Assembly (NCBI GenBank): GCA_027858355.1
Contig: JAQICW010000346.1
Coordinates: forward strand, 1-13,624
Source of the DNA: Desulfobacula sp.
GTDB lineage: Bacteria > Desulfobacterota > Desulfobacteria > Desulfobacterales > Desulfobacteraceae
DNA length: 13,624 nucleotides
Direction of reading: 5' to 3'
A program made the translations under genes and the position numbers. Shown piece by piece: positions 6,937-13,624 of the stretch (positions are counted from its first letter, which is position 1; each line of letters opens with the position of its first letter). The notes under the pieces were generated by a model. The model searched no databases and was not told the origin of the DNA. It saw only the letters and a list, made by a program, of their open reading frames with translations.

Positions 6937-7755
6937 TTAAACAATTCCTTTGGGCATGGGCGGGATTTTTTCCCCGGCAAGCACATATCCGCCATCAAGC
7001 CTTAAAACACTTCCCGTCATGTAAGGGGCATCCTTGATGAGAAACAAACAGGCCTTGACCGCATCTTCTATGGTTCCTGTCCGTTTCAACAGGGTATGAT
7101 CAATCAAAGATAGTTTTTCCTCTTTAGTTAGAACCTGACTCCATCCCCGGGTGTCTCTTGCATGCCGGGTATCAAAAATGCCCAGCATAATTTCATTGAC
7201 CCTGATATAGGGTGCGCCCAGGCGGGCCCAGGTTTCTGTCAGACTTGAAACTCCCCTGTTAGCAGCAGCATACCCGTCATTAAATACCAATGCGGCAGGA
7301 CCGGATCGTCCCACAATCCCTGCAATGGAAGATATATTGATGACCACAGCTTCTTGGGCTTTTTTCAGCAGGGGAAACACAGAAGAAAACACCCATTGTT
7401 TTGCCTTTAGCGTGGTTTCGATTTCAAGGTCCCATTGATCTTCAACATATTCACCATGAACCGTGGGCCAGCCGCCGCGTTCAATATTATTAATAAGGAT
7501 ATCCAGGCGGCCATATTTTTCTTTAATGGACAAGGCAAGCCTTTCAATATCTTTAATCTTGCACAAATCAGCTGTTATGATCATGTGCTCGGCTTTAGAT
7601 ACCAGAAAATCTTTTTCCATACTCTCAAAATCATCCTCCCAGTCATGCCTGATTAAAACAAGTTTTGCACCTTCATTGGCAAGGGCAATACCAATTCCTT
7701 TACCGATTCCTTTAACAGCCCCCAGGACCAGGGCAACTTTTCCTTTAACCTTCAT
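6937..7755 (-). CDS. Short-chain dehydrogenase/reductase family protein with Asn in place of the catalytic Lys
   Basis: Rossmann-fold SDR of 272 residues, expected to bind NAD(P). The dinucleotide motif GAVKGIG (12-18) fits the classical GxxxGxG. D63 follows the third strand, and NN at 89-90 is present, although the usual NNAG reads NNIE. Ser142/Ser143 (INISS) and Tyr162 are in place. The YxxxK lysine is replaced: the segment reads GYAAANRG, with Asn166 encoded by AAC. The C-terminal TGSVLRLDGGYVL is typical of SDRs. Because Lys normally lowers the Tyr pKa and holds the cofactor ribose, classical redox activity is doubtful. The ATG at 7755 follows the YkgJ-like gene by five bases, with GGAG inside that gene's end, so they are co-transcribed. 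Substrate unknown. Confidence 0.9.
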   Translation of the reverse strand: MKVKGKVALVLGAVKGIGKGIGIALANEGAKLVLIRHDWEDDFESMEKDFLVSKAEHMIITADLCKIKDIERLALSIKEKYGRLDILINNIERGGWPTVHGEYVEDQWDLEIETTLKAKQWVFSSVFPLLKKAQEAVVINISSIAGIVGRSGPAALVFNDGYAAANRGVSSLTETWARLGAPYIRVNEIMLGIFDTRHARDTRGWSQVLTKEEKLSLIDHTLLKRTGTIEDAVKACLFLIKDAPYMTGSVLRLDGGYVLAGEKIPPMPKGIV

Positions 7756-7760
7756 GAAAG

Positions 7761-8504
7761 CTATTCTCCAAATATAATGTTTACACCAAACAGCATATAT
7801 TTTACCCAGTTAAGACCAAGGTTCAGCAATGCTTCATCATCTGCTTTGATCTTTCTTAAGAGGTCAAAAGGGACAGTTAATTCCTTTAAAAGATCTTTTT
7901 CAAAAATCTGTGTCCGGAACTCATCAAGATCATATAAGGCCAGATAAAATAAATCAGACTGCGCCCCTTCAAGCTTGCCAGGCAAAATCTGGTTTTTAAG
8001 GCTGATCAATTCCATGAGCTTGTCATTTTCTTTATTGTGTTTATCCACATCCTGGCCTTTCAGCCATTGTTTTACAGTGTGCCTGGTTTCCCTGCCAAAT
8101 CCTTTGCAATGGGGTTCTTCAATTAAAGCAAAGTATTGGGTAATTTCACCTGTTTGTCTTGATCGTGTAATGGCCCGCGCCAAAGGGTACATCCGGCAGG
8201 AGCCGGGCCTGTCCTCATAGACAGAACATCCTTGGGGTGTAACAAAGGGACATTCATATCTTTTGCCCGGATTGGGTTTAAATTCTATGACTGGCAGACC
8301 GGATTCTGGCCCGAAATGCAGAGAGGTATAAGTCTTTAAAAAATCCTGTGAAGATATCCCAAGATTATTTTTCAATCGCAAAGCATCATAGGGTGTCAAA
8401 GCCTGATTCAGATCTTGACAGCAATCGTTAAAGCAGTCATTTTCAGCGCTGCAGTTAAACTTCATTAAATTTTCGGGATGAACCGGTTTCATATCTTCTG
8501 TCAT
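7761..8504 (-). CDS. YkgJ family cysteine-cluster protein
   Basis: A 247-residue soluble protein with the YkgJ Cys pattern, presumed to bind zinc or iron-sulfur; the biochemical role is unknown. The N-terminal group is C18, C24, C28, C29 (CSAENDCFNDCC). The second group is CPFVTPQGC followed by YEDRPGSCRMYPL, and a later cysteine lies in EEPHCKGFG. The last 90 residues are rich in Leu, Lys and Glu and look helical, with no motif I recognise. The ATG at 8504 has AAGGATAA upstream at good distance. It starts the minus-strand pair with the SDR gene (five-base gap) and diverges from aprBA across a 404-base gap. It is longer than the Cys-cluster protein at 5265-5813 and is not an obvious recent duplicate of it. 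Confidence 0.88.
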   Translation of the reverse strand: MTEDMKPVHPENLMKFNCSAENDCFNDCCQDLNQALTPYDALRLKNNLGISSQDFLKTYTSLHFGPESGLPVIEFKPNPGKRYECPFVTPQGCSVYEDRPGSCRMYPLARAITRSRQTGEITQYFALIEEPHCKGFGRETRHTVKQWLKGQDVDKHNKENDKLMELISLKNQILPGKLEGAQSDLFYLALYDLDEFRTQIFEKDLLKELTVPFDLLRKIKADDEALLNLGLNWVKYMLFGVNIIFGE

Positions 8505-8704
8505 TTGTTATCCTTTTGTCCATCAGAACACTAGTTATAGATTTATCCAGACTAACAGTATTTTTTTTGGATTTCCAGTCTATTTTTGCTGTGAAATGTC
8601 CAGGACAGCTTATATCTTACCCCCATTGCAATTTGATACATTGCGTTATTTTATAACATCTTGGAAACAGGTGAAAAACAAGGCCAAACTTTTTTGAAAA
8701 ATTC
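8505..8704. other. Divergent intergenic region, left half, no gene
   Basis: AT-rich sequence between the YkgJ-like gene (minus) and aprB (plus). I see no coding frame. It holds an 11-base perfect palindrome TGTCCAGGACA at 8597-8607, about 100 bases upstream of the aprBA -35 and 93 bases upstream of the YkgJ-like start. It could be an operator for either direction. No minus-strand promoter was convincing. Confidence 0.4.
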
Positions 8705-8734
8705 TTGACAAAAAGACTAAGAGGGTGCTATTGC
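8705..8734 (+). promoter_or_regulatory. Candidate promoter of aprBA
   Basis: A perfect -35 TTGACA (8705-8710) is followed after 18 bases by TATTGC (8729-8734), a weak -10 preceded by TG at 8726-8727 in the extended -10 position. Transcription would start near 8741, giving an untranslated leader of about 168 bases. This is the best sigma-70-like site in the gap, and high expression of aprBA is expected in sulfate reducers. The start has not been mapped. Confidence 0.5.
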
Positions 8735-8748
8735 GATATCATATTGAC

Positions 8749-8873
8749 CAGCTTGAATCAGTATTTGGTGATTATTTTTTTGCTCTTCAAGCTGATATAA
8801 GGATTAAAAGGCCGGCCAGTAACGGTTACGGCCTATTTTGGTGAGATAAAATAGTAGCACAACGGTATTGTGC
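8749..8873 (+). promoter_or_regulatory. Structured 5' leader of aprBA with four successive inverted repeats
   Basis: Four inverted repeats follow one another in the leader. (1) CAGCTTGAA 8749-8757 pairs with TTCAAGCTG 8786-8794, nine perfect pairs, loop of 28. (2) GGCC-A-GTAA 8814-8822 pairs with TTACGGCC 8826-8833, one bulged A, loop CGG. (3) CTATTTT 8833-8839 pairs with AAAATAG 8848-8854, loop of eight. (4) GCACAA 8857-8862 pairs with TTGTGC 8868-8873, loop CGGTA. Repeats 2 and 4 both display CGG in the loop within the shared hexamer AACGGT (8821 and 8861). The last hairpin ends 22 bases before the GGAGG at 8896-8900. I recognise no known riboswitch. It may stabilise the mRNA, bind a regulator, or both. 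Confidence 0.5.
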
Positions 8874-8908
8874 GATTTGATTAACTTAAATTAGTGGAGG
8901 TATTTTAA

Positions 8909-9346
8909 ATGCCATCTTTTGTAATTGCAGAAAAATGTGACGGCTGCAAAGGTGGGGACAAAACAGCATGCATGTACATCTGTCCCAATGACCTGATGGT
9001 TCTTGAACCAAATGAAATGAAAGCATACAACCAGGAACCAGATCAGTGCTGGGAATGTTTTTCATGCGTAAAGATCTGTCCCACCCAGGCCATTGAGGTC
9101 AGAGGATACTCTGACTTTGTGCCCATGGGAAGCTCGGTTGTTCCCATGTTGGGTACTGAAGACATCATGTGGACATGTAAGTTCAGAAACGGTACTATAA
9201 AACGTTTCAAGTTCCCGATCAGAACGACTCCTGAAGGTGAAGCGAATGCATATCTTGACCTTAAAGGTAAAGACCTTGACAGTGGGCTTCTTTCTACTCA
9301 GGAAGCAGATGGTTATGTACTTGTAGCTCCAACAGAGCTTGCATAA
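8909..9346 (+). CDS. aprB: Adenylylsulfate reductase, beta (iron-sulfur) subunit
   Basis: Electron-transfer subunit of cytoplasmic APS reductase; it passes electrons to the FAD of AprA. It has 145 residues, typical of sulfate reducers. Two [4Fe-4S] sites are visible: C10, C13, C21, C25 (CX2CX7CX3CP) and C47, C50, C53, C57 (CWECFSCVKICP). The long insertion in the first motif is characteristic of AprB rather than a plain ferredoxin. The rest forms the beta-sheet and C-terminal tail (VPMGSSVVPMLG, DIMWTCKFRNGTIKRF) that wraps AprA in known structures. The ATG has GGAGG eight bases upstream. It lies 56 bases before aprA and behind a structured leader. Confidence 0.98.
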   Translation: MPSFVIAEKCDGCKGGDKTACMYICPNDLMVLEPNEMKAYNQEPDQCWECFSCVKICPTQAIEVRGYSDFVPMGSSVVPMLGTEDIMWTCKFRNGTIKRFKFPIRTTPEGEANAYLDLKGKDLDSGLLSTQEADGYVLVAPTELA

Positions 9347-9402
9347 TCTTTATTGTCATACATTTAATTTTGATACTTTATATATAATTTTGGAGGTATA
9401 TA

Positions 9403-11364
9403 ATGGCATTACCTAATAAACCTGTTGGAGAACTTAAAGCTGTTAGAGATCCAGAGGTTGATAAAATAGACGTTGATGTTCTGATTGTCGGTGGCGGTAT
9501 GGCTGCCTGTGGAACAGCATTTGAAATTAAAAAGTGGGCAAGCGACGACACAAAAATTCTTCTTTGTGACAAAGCAGCCATGGAAAGATCCGGTGCAGTA
9601 GCCCAGGGTCTTTCTGCTATCAATACTTACATTGGCGACAACAAACCAGAAGATTACGTACGTATGGTCAGAAATGACCTTATGGGTATTGTACGTGAAG
9701 ACCTTATCTTCGACCTTGGACGTCATGTTGATGATTCTGTACATCTTTTCGAAGAATGGGGACTTCCTGTCTGGAAAAAAAGTGAGGAAGGAAAAACCCT
9801 TGATGGTAAAAAAGGTCAGAAAATGGGAACCCTTAAAGGGGGTGCTCAACCGGTTCGTACTGGTAAATGGCAGATCATGATCAATGGTGAATCTTATAAG
9901 AGAATCGTTGCTGAAGCTGCTAAACTGGCCCTTGGCGAAGAAAATATTCTTGAAAGTTGCTTTATTGTTGAACTTCTCAACGACAAAGATGATCCCACAA
10001 GAATTGCAGGTGCAGTCGGTTTTTCCTTAAGAGAAAACAAAGTTTACATCATCAGCGCAAAAGTTATCATGATAGCCTGCGGTGGTGCAGTTAATATTTA
10101 CCAGCCCAGATCCGTTGGTGAGGGTAAAGGCCGTGCCTGGTATCCTGTATGGAATGCAGGTTCCACATATACAATGGCTGTCAGAGCAGGCGCTGAACTT
10201 TCCATGATGGAAAACCGTTTCACCCCGGCCCGTTTTAAAGATGGTTATGGACCTGTTGGTGCATGGTTCCTTCTGTTTAAGGCTCAAACCTTGAATGGCC
10301 TTGGTGAAGCATTTGCAGCGTCTGACGAAGCAAAAGCTGAACTTGAAAAATATGCTCCTTATGGAACAGCTGCTGTTACTCCAACCTGCCTGAGAAATCA
10401 TCTCATGATGAAAGAATACAAAGAAGGCCGGGGTCCCATCATCATGAAAACTACTGATGCCCTTGCTAAACTTGGCGAGACCATGAGCAAAAAAGAGCTC
10501 AAACATCTTGAGTCAGAAGCTTGGGAAGATTTCCTCGACATGACTTGCGGACAGGCCAATCTCTGGTGTGCTACCAATACTGAACCTGAGAAAAAAGACT
10601 CGGAAGTCATGCCGACTGAACCCTACCTTCTTGGCTCCCATTCAGGATGCTGCGGCATCTGGTGTTCAGGCCCGGAAGAAGACTGGGTACCTGCCGACTA
10701 TAAATGGGGTTACAACAGAATGACAACTGTCAAAGGTCTGTTTACAGCTGGTGACGGCGTGGGGTGTTCCGGTCATAAATTCTCTTCCGGTTCCCATGCA
10801 GAAGGCCGTATTTGTGCTAAATCTATGCTCCAATACCTCAGAGACCAAGGCGACAAAGTTGCAGGTTTCAAAGAAACTGATGAAGAACTGGTTGACATGG
10901 TTTACAAACCGGTCAGAACTTATCTTGACCATTGTGACTATTCAACAGATGAAACGGTTAACCCGCATTATTGCAAACCTGCCGGCATGGCCATGCGTCT
11001 GATGAAGATGACCAATGAGTATGGTGGCGGTACAGCGACGTATTACATGACATCTGGCAAATCTCTTGAAATCCTCATGGAGCTGTTCGAATACTTCCGT
11101 GAAGATCTTGAAAAAATAGCTGCCGGTGACCTGCATGAACTCTTAAGAGCATGGGAAATCAACCATCGTCTCTACACTGTTCAGGCGCATACCCGTCACA
11201 TCCAGTACCGTGAAGAATCAAGATACCCTGGTTTCTATTACAGAGGCGATTTCATGGGCCAGAATGACAAAGAATGGTTCTGCTTTACAAACTCAACATA
11301 TAACAAAGAAACAAATGAGTGGAGTTTGAAAAAAGTACCTTATGTTAAGATTATTTCCGACTAG
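9403..11364 (+). CDS. aprA: Adenylylsulfate reductase, alpha (FAD) subunit
   Basis: Catalytic subunit of dissimilatory APS reductase: APS + 2 electrons gives sulfite + AMP, through a sulfite-FAD adduct. It has 653 residues, in the family range, and resembles the fumarate reductase/succinate dehydrogenase flavoproteins. The FAD motif GGGMAACG is at 30-37, followed by LLCDKAAMERSGAVAQG. NRFTPARFKDGYGPVGAW (271-288) and SHSGCCGIWCSGP (412-424) are the conserved active-site segments. H413 probably corresponds to the active-site His known from the Archaeoglobus enzyme, by position and context only. GLFTAGDGVGCSGHKFSSGSH holds the C-terminal FAD-contact segment. The ATG follows GGAGG at good distance. 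A strong terminator comes 38 bases after the stop. No defects seen. Confidence 0.98.
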   Translation: MALPNKPVGELKAVRDPEVDKIDVDVLIVGGGMAACGTAFEIKKWASDDTKILLCDKAAMERSGAVAQGLSAINTYIGDNKPEDYVRMVRNDLMGIVREDLIFDLGRHVDDSVHLFEEWGLPVWKKSEEGKTLDGKKGQKMGTLKGGAQPVRTGKWQIMINGESYKRIVAEAAKLALGEENILESCFIVELLNDKDDPTRIAGAVGFSLRENKVYIISAKVIMIACGGAVNIYQPRSVGEGKGRAWYPVWNAGSTYTMAVRAGAELSMMENRFTPARFKDGYGPVGAWFLLFKAQTLNGLGEAFAASDEAKAELEKYAPYGTAAVTPTCLRNHLMMKEYKEGRGPIIMKTTDALAKLGETMSKKELKHLESEAWEDFLDMTCGQANLWCATNTEPEKKDSEVMPTEPYLLGSHSGCCGIWCSGPEEDWVPADYKWGYNRMTTVKGLFTAGDGVGCSGHKFSSGSHAEGRICAKSMLQYLRDQGDKVAGFKETDEELVDMVYKPVRTYLDHCDYSTDETVNPHYCKPAGMAMRLMKMTNEYGGGTATYYMTSGKSLEILMELFEYFREDLEKIAAGDLHELLRAWEINHRLYTVQAHTRHIQYREESRYPGFYYRGDFMGQNDKEWFCFTNSTYNKETNEWSLKKVPYVKIISD

Positions 11365-11402
11365 TGCTGAAACAAAATCTTAACGTACGTTCTTAGAATA
11401 AT

Positions 11403-11442
11403 AACCTCCAGGTGCTGGTTTTCTAGTGCCTGGAGGTTTTTT
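11403..11442 (+). terminator. Intrinsic terminator of aprBA
   Basis: AACCTCCAGG (11403-11412) pairs with CCTGGAGGTT (11429-11438), and TGCT with AGTG continues the stem through two G-U pairs. This makes a 14-bp stem with an eight-base loop (11417-11424). The T run extends through 11442 (six T from 11437, the first two within the stem). It lies 38 bases after the aprA stop, so qmoABC is either read through at reduced level or has its own promoter. Confidence 0.93.
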
Positions 11443-11472
11443 CGAATTATAGGGGGAAGGGTTTGGTTTTCT

Positions 11473-11544
11473 TCCTGTCTCCTCTTTTGTAAATGAAACA
11501 AGCGTATTAACTTATTTTTTTCACTTACAAAATAGGAGAGAGGA
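11473..11544. repeat. 26-base imperfect inverted repeat between aprA and qmoA
   Basis: The arms at 11473-11498 and 11519-11544 are complementary at 23 of 26 positions, with a 20-base AT-rich spacer. The core TTTTGTAA / TTACAAAA is perfect. As RNA this would be one of the longest hairpins in the window. It has no T run on the plus strand behind it, and on the minus strand the arm is not followed by a U run either, so it is not a normal terminator. The element lies between the aprBA terminator and qmoA. Possible roles are an mRNA processing or stabilising hairpin, a protein-binding site, or the relic of a small inverted-repeat element; no transposase or target duplication is seen. Confidence 0.6.
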
Positions 11545-11559
11545 TGCCAAAAACTTTTT

Positions 11560-11586
11560 AAATCTTAAATATTTACCTTAAGATTT
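11560..11586 (+). promoter_or_regulatory. Second hairpin in the qmoA leader
   Basis: AAATCTTAA (11560-11568) pairs perfectly with TTAAGATTT (11578-11586), loop of nine. TGCCAAA (11545-11551) is also complementary to TTTGGCA (11584-11590), so TTT at 11584-11586 can pair in only one of the two structures. This allows two alternative folds 50-60 bases before the qmoA ATG. The stem is AT-rich and modest in stability. Any switching role is inference. No clear -35/-10 pair for qmoA was found in 11443-11642. Confidence 0.4.
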
Positions 11587-11642
11587 GGCATAAAAAAATA
11601 GTTAACCCAAAAGAATATAACCAAAATGCACGGAGGGACAGC

Positions 11643-12917
11643 ATGACAACAGATAATTTAGCCCCGAAAAGTTCCAGCTTAATGGTGGTTGGTGGTGGCA
11701 TCAGCGGCCTTACAACTGCCCTGGAAGCTGCCGAAGTGGGGTATGAGGTCTTCCTTGTGGAAAAGGAAGCATCTCTTGGCGGAAGAGTTTCCCAGTTAAA
11801 ACACTACTTCCCCAAACTTTGTCCGCCAACTTGTGGACTTGAGATTAACTACAAAAGAATCAGGGACAACAAAAATATTAAAGTATTCACTATGTCAGAG
11901 GTACAGAAATTATCAGGCGCTGCCGGTGACTACACTGTCACTGTAAAAACAACGCCTCGATATGTAAATGAAAATTGTACTGCCTGTGGCGAATGCGAAA
12001 AAGTTTGTGCTACTGAAATCTCTAATGATTTCAATTTTGGCATGGACCGCAGGAAAGCCGCTTATCTTCCGCATAACATGGCCTTTCCCATGCGGTATAT
12101 TATAGATCCGGCCATCAGCACGGATGACCGTGACAAAGTCAAAGAGGCCTGTAAATATGATGCCATTGATTTTGACATGGAAGAAAAAACCATTGATCTT
12201 AAAGTGGGTGCTATTGTCTGGAATACAGGATGGACCCCTTATGATGCCACAAAAATTGACAACCTTGGATTTGGCAGACATCAGAACATTGTCACCAACA
12301 TGATGCTGGAAAGAATGGCATCCTTAAATGGTCCTACGCAAGGTAAAATTATCAGGCCTTCTGATGATAAAGCGCCTGAAACAATAGCATTTGCGCAGTG
12401 CGCAGGGTCAAGAGATGAAAATCATCTGCCTTACTGCTCTTATATCTGCTGCATGGCATCTTTGAAACATGCGACTTACTTGAGAGCACAATATCCCGAC
12501 TCCAAAATCTATATTTATTATATAGATCTTAGAACACCGGGCAGAAAATATGAAAATTTTTATGCAAAACTTAAACAAGATGAAAATATTTTCTTTGTAA
12601 AAGGTAAGGTTGCAGAAGTTTCAGAAGAGCCGGGTTCCGGAAACATAAATCTGGTTGCCGAAGACACCATCACCGGCGAAAAAGTCAGACAGACTGTGGA
12701 CATGCTTGTACTTGCCACGGGCATGCAGCCAACATGTGCCATTGACAAACCCAATGCAGACTTGAGCTACAACGCTGACGGCTTCATTGTAAACGACTTC
12801 AAAAAAGGCGGAATGTTTGCGGCCGGTTGTGCCAATAAGCCTGCTGATGTTGTTACATCTAACCAGAATGCTACAGGTATGGCCCTTAAAGCCATTCAGA
12901 CCCTTGTAAGGAGGTAG
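11643..12917 (+). CDS. qmoA: Quinone-interacting membrane-bound oxidoreductase complex, subunit QmoA
   Basis: Cytoplasmic flavoprotein of the Qmo complex, which links the menaquinone pool to APS reductase in sulfate reducers. It is related to HdrA of heterodisulfide reductase, with 424 residues. An FAD-binding Rossmann motif VGGGISG lies at 16-22, with the second flavin segment LGGRVSQLKHYFPKLCPPTCG (45-65) carrying C60 and C64. A CX2CX2CX3C set at 112-122 suggests a [4Fe-4S] site. C253, C265, C269 and C270 lie in the HdrA-type pattern QCAGSRD...YCSYICCM. LATGMQP and a terminal GCANKPADVVTSNQNATGMA complete the flavin fold. The ATG has GGAGGG about six bases upstream. It ends nine bases before qmoB, and the aprBA genes upstream are the expected partners. 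Confidence 0.96.
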   Translation: MTTDNLAPKSSSLMVVGGGISGLTTALEAAEVGYEVFLVEKEASLGGRVSQLKHYFPKLCPPTCGLEINYKRIRDNKNIKVFTMSEVQKLSGAAGDYTVTVKTTPRYVNENCTACGECEKVCATEISNDFNFGMDRRKAAYLPHNMAFPMRYIIDPAISTDDRDKVKEACKYDAIDFDMEEKTIDLKVGAIVWNTGWTPYDATKIDNLGFGRHQNIVTNMMLERMASLNGPTQGKIIRPSDDKAPETIAFAQCAGSRDENHLPYCSYICCMASLKHATYLRAQYPDSKIYIYYIDLRTPGRKYENFYAKLKQDENIFFVKGKVAEVSEEPGSGNINLVAEDTITGEKVRQTVDMLVLATGMQPTCAIDKPNADLSYNADGFIVNDFKKGGMFAAGCANKPADVVTSNQNATGMALKAIQTLVRR

Positions 12918-12926
12918 AGGAAAATC

Positions 12927-13624
12927 ATGGATAAAAAATATGGAGTATATATCTGCACAGGCTGTGGAATCGGTGATACCCTCGACATGGAAGCTCTGGT
13001 CGATGTTCCTGATGAAGAGGGCGTAAATTGTACCACCCATCCGTTTCTGTGCTCCAAAGAAGGTGTTCAATTAATTCAAAAAGATGTTGATGATGGAAAA
13101 GTTAATGCCATGGTCCTGGGTGCCTGCTCAAGACGTGTTAACTTTGATGTATTCAATTTCATCGGTTGCATTGTTGAAAGAGTTAATTTGAGAGAAGGAG
13201 TTGTCTGGCCTCACTCAAGGGAAACTTACCCCATGCTCACTGAAGATCAGAAGGATGATGAAGAACATTTTGATCCCATTCAGATGAAAGCTGAAGACTA
13301 TATTAAAATGGGCATGATCAGAGTTGAAAAAGTTAAATTGCCAGAACCCTATAAAACAGAAACCTTTTCAAAAAAGATCCTAGTTCTTGGAGGCGGTGTA
13401 ACCGGTATGTCAGCTGCCCTTGATGCGGCAAAAACTGGCTATGAAGTCACCATTGTTGAAAAAACAGATAAGCTGGGCGGCTATGCTGCAAACTTGAGAA
13501 GTCAGATGCCGGTTGCAGAACCCTTTGAAGCATTAAGGGCACCCATTGTCAATGAACTGATTGCAGAAGTTGACAGTTTTTCCAATATTACGGTTAAAAC
13601 GGACACTGAAGTTGCCCGTATTGC
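12927..13624 (+). CDS. qmoB: Qmo complex subunit QmoB, N-terminal part (cut by window edge)
   Basis: Second HdrA-like flavoprotein of the Qmo complex. About 232 codons are present of a family protein of roughly 750 residues; the rest lies beyond the right edge. The N terminus KKYGVYICTGCGIGD with LCSKEG and VLGACSRRVNFDVF matches the HdrA/QmoB N-terminal cysteine domain. A typical FAD motif VLGGGVTGMSAALDAAKTG follows near residue 152, then KTDKLGGYAANL. The ATG at 12927 has two candidate ribosome sites: GGAGG inside the end of qmoA and AGAGG six bases upstream of the start. The nine-base gap to qmoA indicates one transcript. qmoC, the membrane subunit, is expected downstream but is outside the window. 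Confidence 0.95.
   Translation, partial: MDKKYGVYICTGCGIGDTLDMEALVDVPDEEGVNCTTHPFLCSKEGVQLIQKDVDDGKVNAMVLGACSRRVNFDVFNFIGCIVERVNLREGVVWPHSRETYPMLTEDQKDDEEHFDPIQMKAEDYIKMGMIRVEKVKLPEPYKTETFSKKILVLGGGVTGMSAALDAAKTGYEVTIVEKTDKLGGYAANLRSQMPVAEPFEALRAPIVNELIAEVDSFSNITVKTDTEVARI

Noticed and set aside
8640..8665. TTGCAA/TATAAC as a second aprBA promoter
   Set aside because: The spacing between the two boxes is about 20 bases, outside the usual 16-18, so it is weaker than the site at 8705-8734.
9409..11136. Several minus-strand frames of 64-159 codons opposite aprA
   Set aside because: They are shadows of the long, strongly conserved aprA frame; no ribosome sites or recognisable protein features.
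11913..13070. Minus-strand frames opposite qmoA and qmoB
   Set aside because: Antisense to confident genes, with no ribosome site and composition expected of a complementary strand.

Overview
The window reads as chromosomal DNA of an anaerobic sulfate-reducing bacterium, most likely a member of the Desulfobacterales (former Deltaproteobacteria; Desulfobacter/Desulfobacula-like by impression, genus not provable here). The main reason is the right-hand block, adenylylsulfate reductase aprB-aprA followed by qmoA and the start of qmoB. This is the standard electron-transfer core of dissimilatory sulfate reduction. No mobile element, tRNA, rRNA or CRISPR array was seen.

Left block (1-4009, minus strand, read right to left): a nucleoside deaminase, then infC-rpmI-rplT-pheS-pheT (IF3, L35, L20, and both phenylalanyl-tRNA synthetase subunits; pheT runs off the left edge). 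infC has its own promoter-like site. It most likely starts at a non-canonical ATA codon behind a perfect Shine-Dalgarno. A terminator-like hairpin with a U run sits between infC and rpmI and may be an attenuator. pheS and the deaminase both appear to start at TTG.

Middle block: on the plus strand, a dGTPase-like HD hydrolase, a small Cys-cluster (YkgJ-like) protein and a YvcK/CofD-like protein. The YvcK-like gene is broken by one extra G in a run of nine G, exactly at its glycine-rich motif. Converging on it from the minus strand are a second YkgJ-like Cys-cluster protein and a short-chain dehydrogenase whose catalytic Lys is replaced by Asn.

Right block (8505-13624, plus strand): a 404-base leader with a promoter-like site and four successive inverted repeats precedes aprBA. 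A strong intrinsic terminator follows aprA. A 26-base imperfect inverted repeat and a second hairpin lie between that terminator and qmoA. APS reductase reduces adenylylsulfate to sulfite and AMP, and Qmo couples it to the menaquinone pool. The hairpins on both sides suggest that expression of the two modules is set by RNA structure, but this is inference.

No wholly new multi-gene system is evident. The most notable points are the structured aprBA leader, the aprA-qmoA intergenic repeats, the poly-G frameshift, the AUA start of infC and the altered SDR active site.
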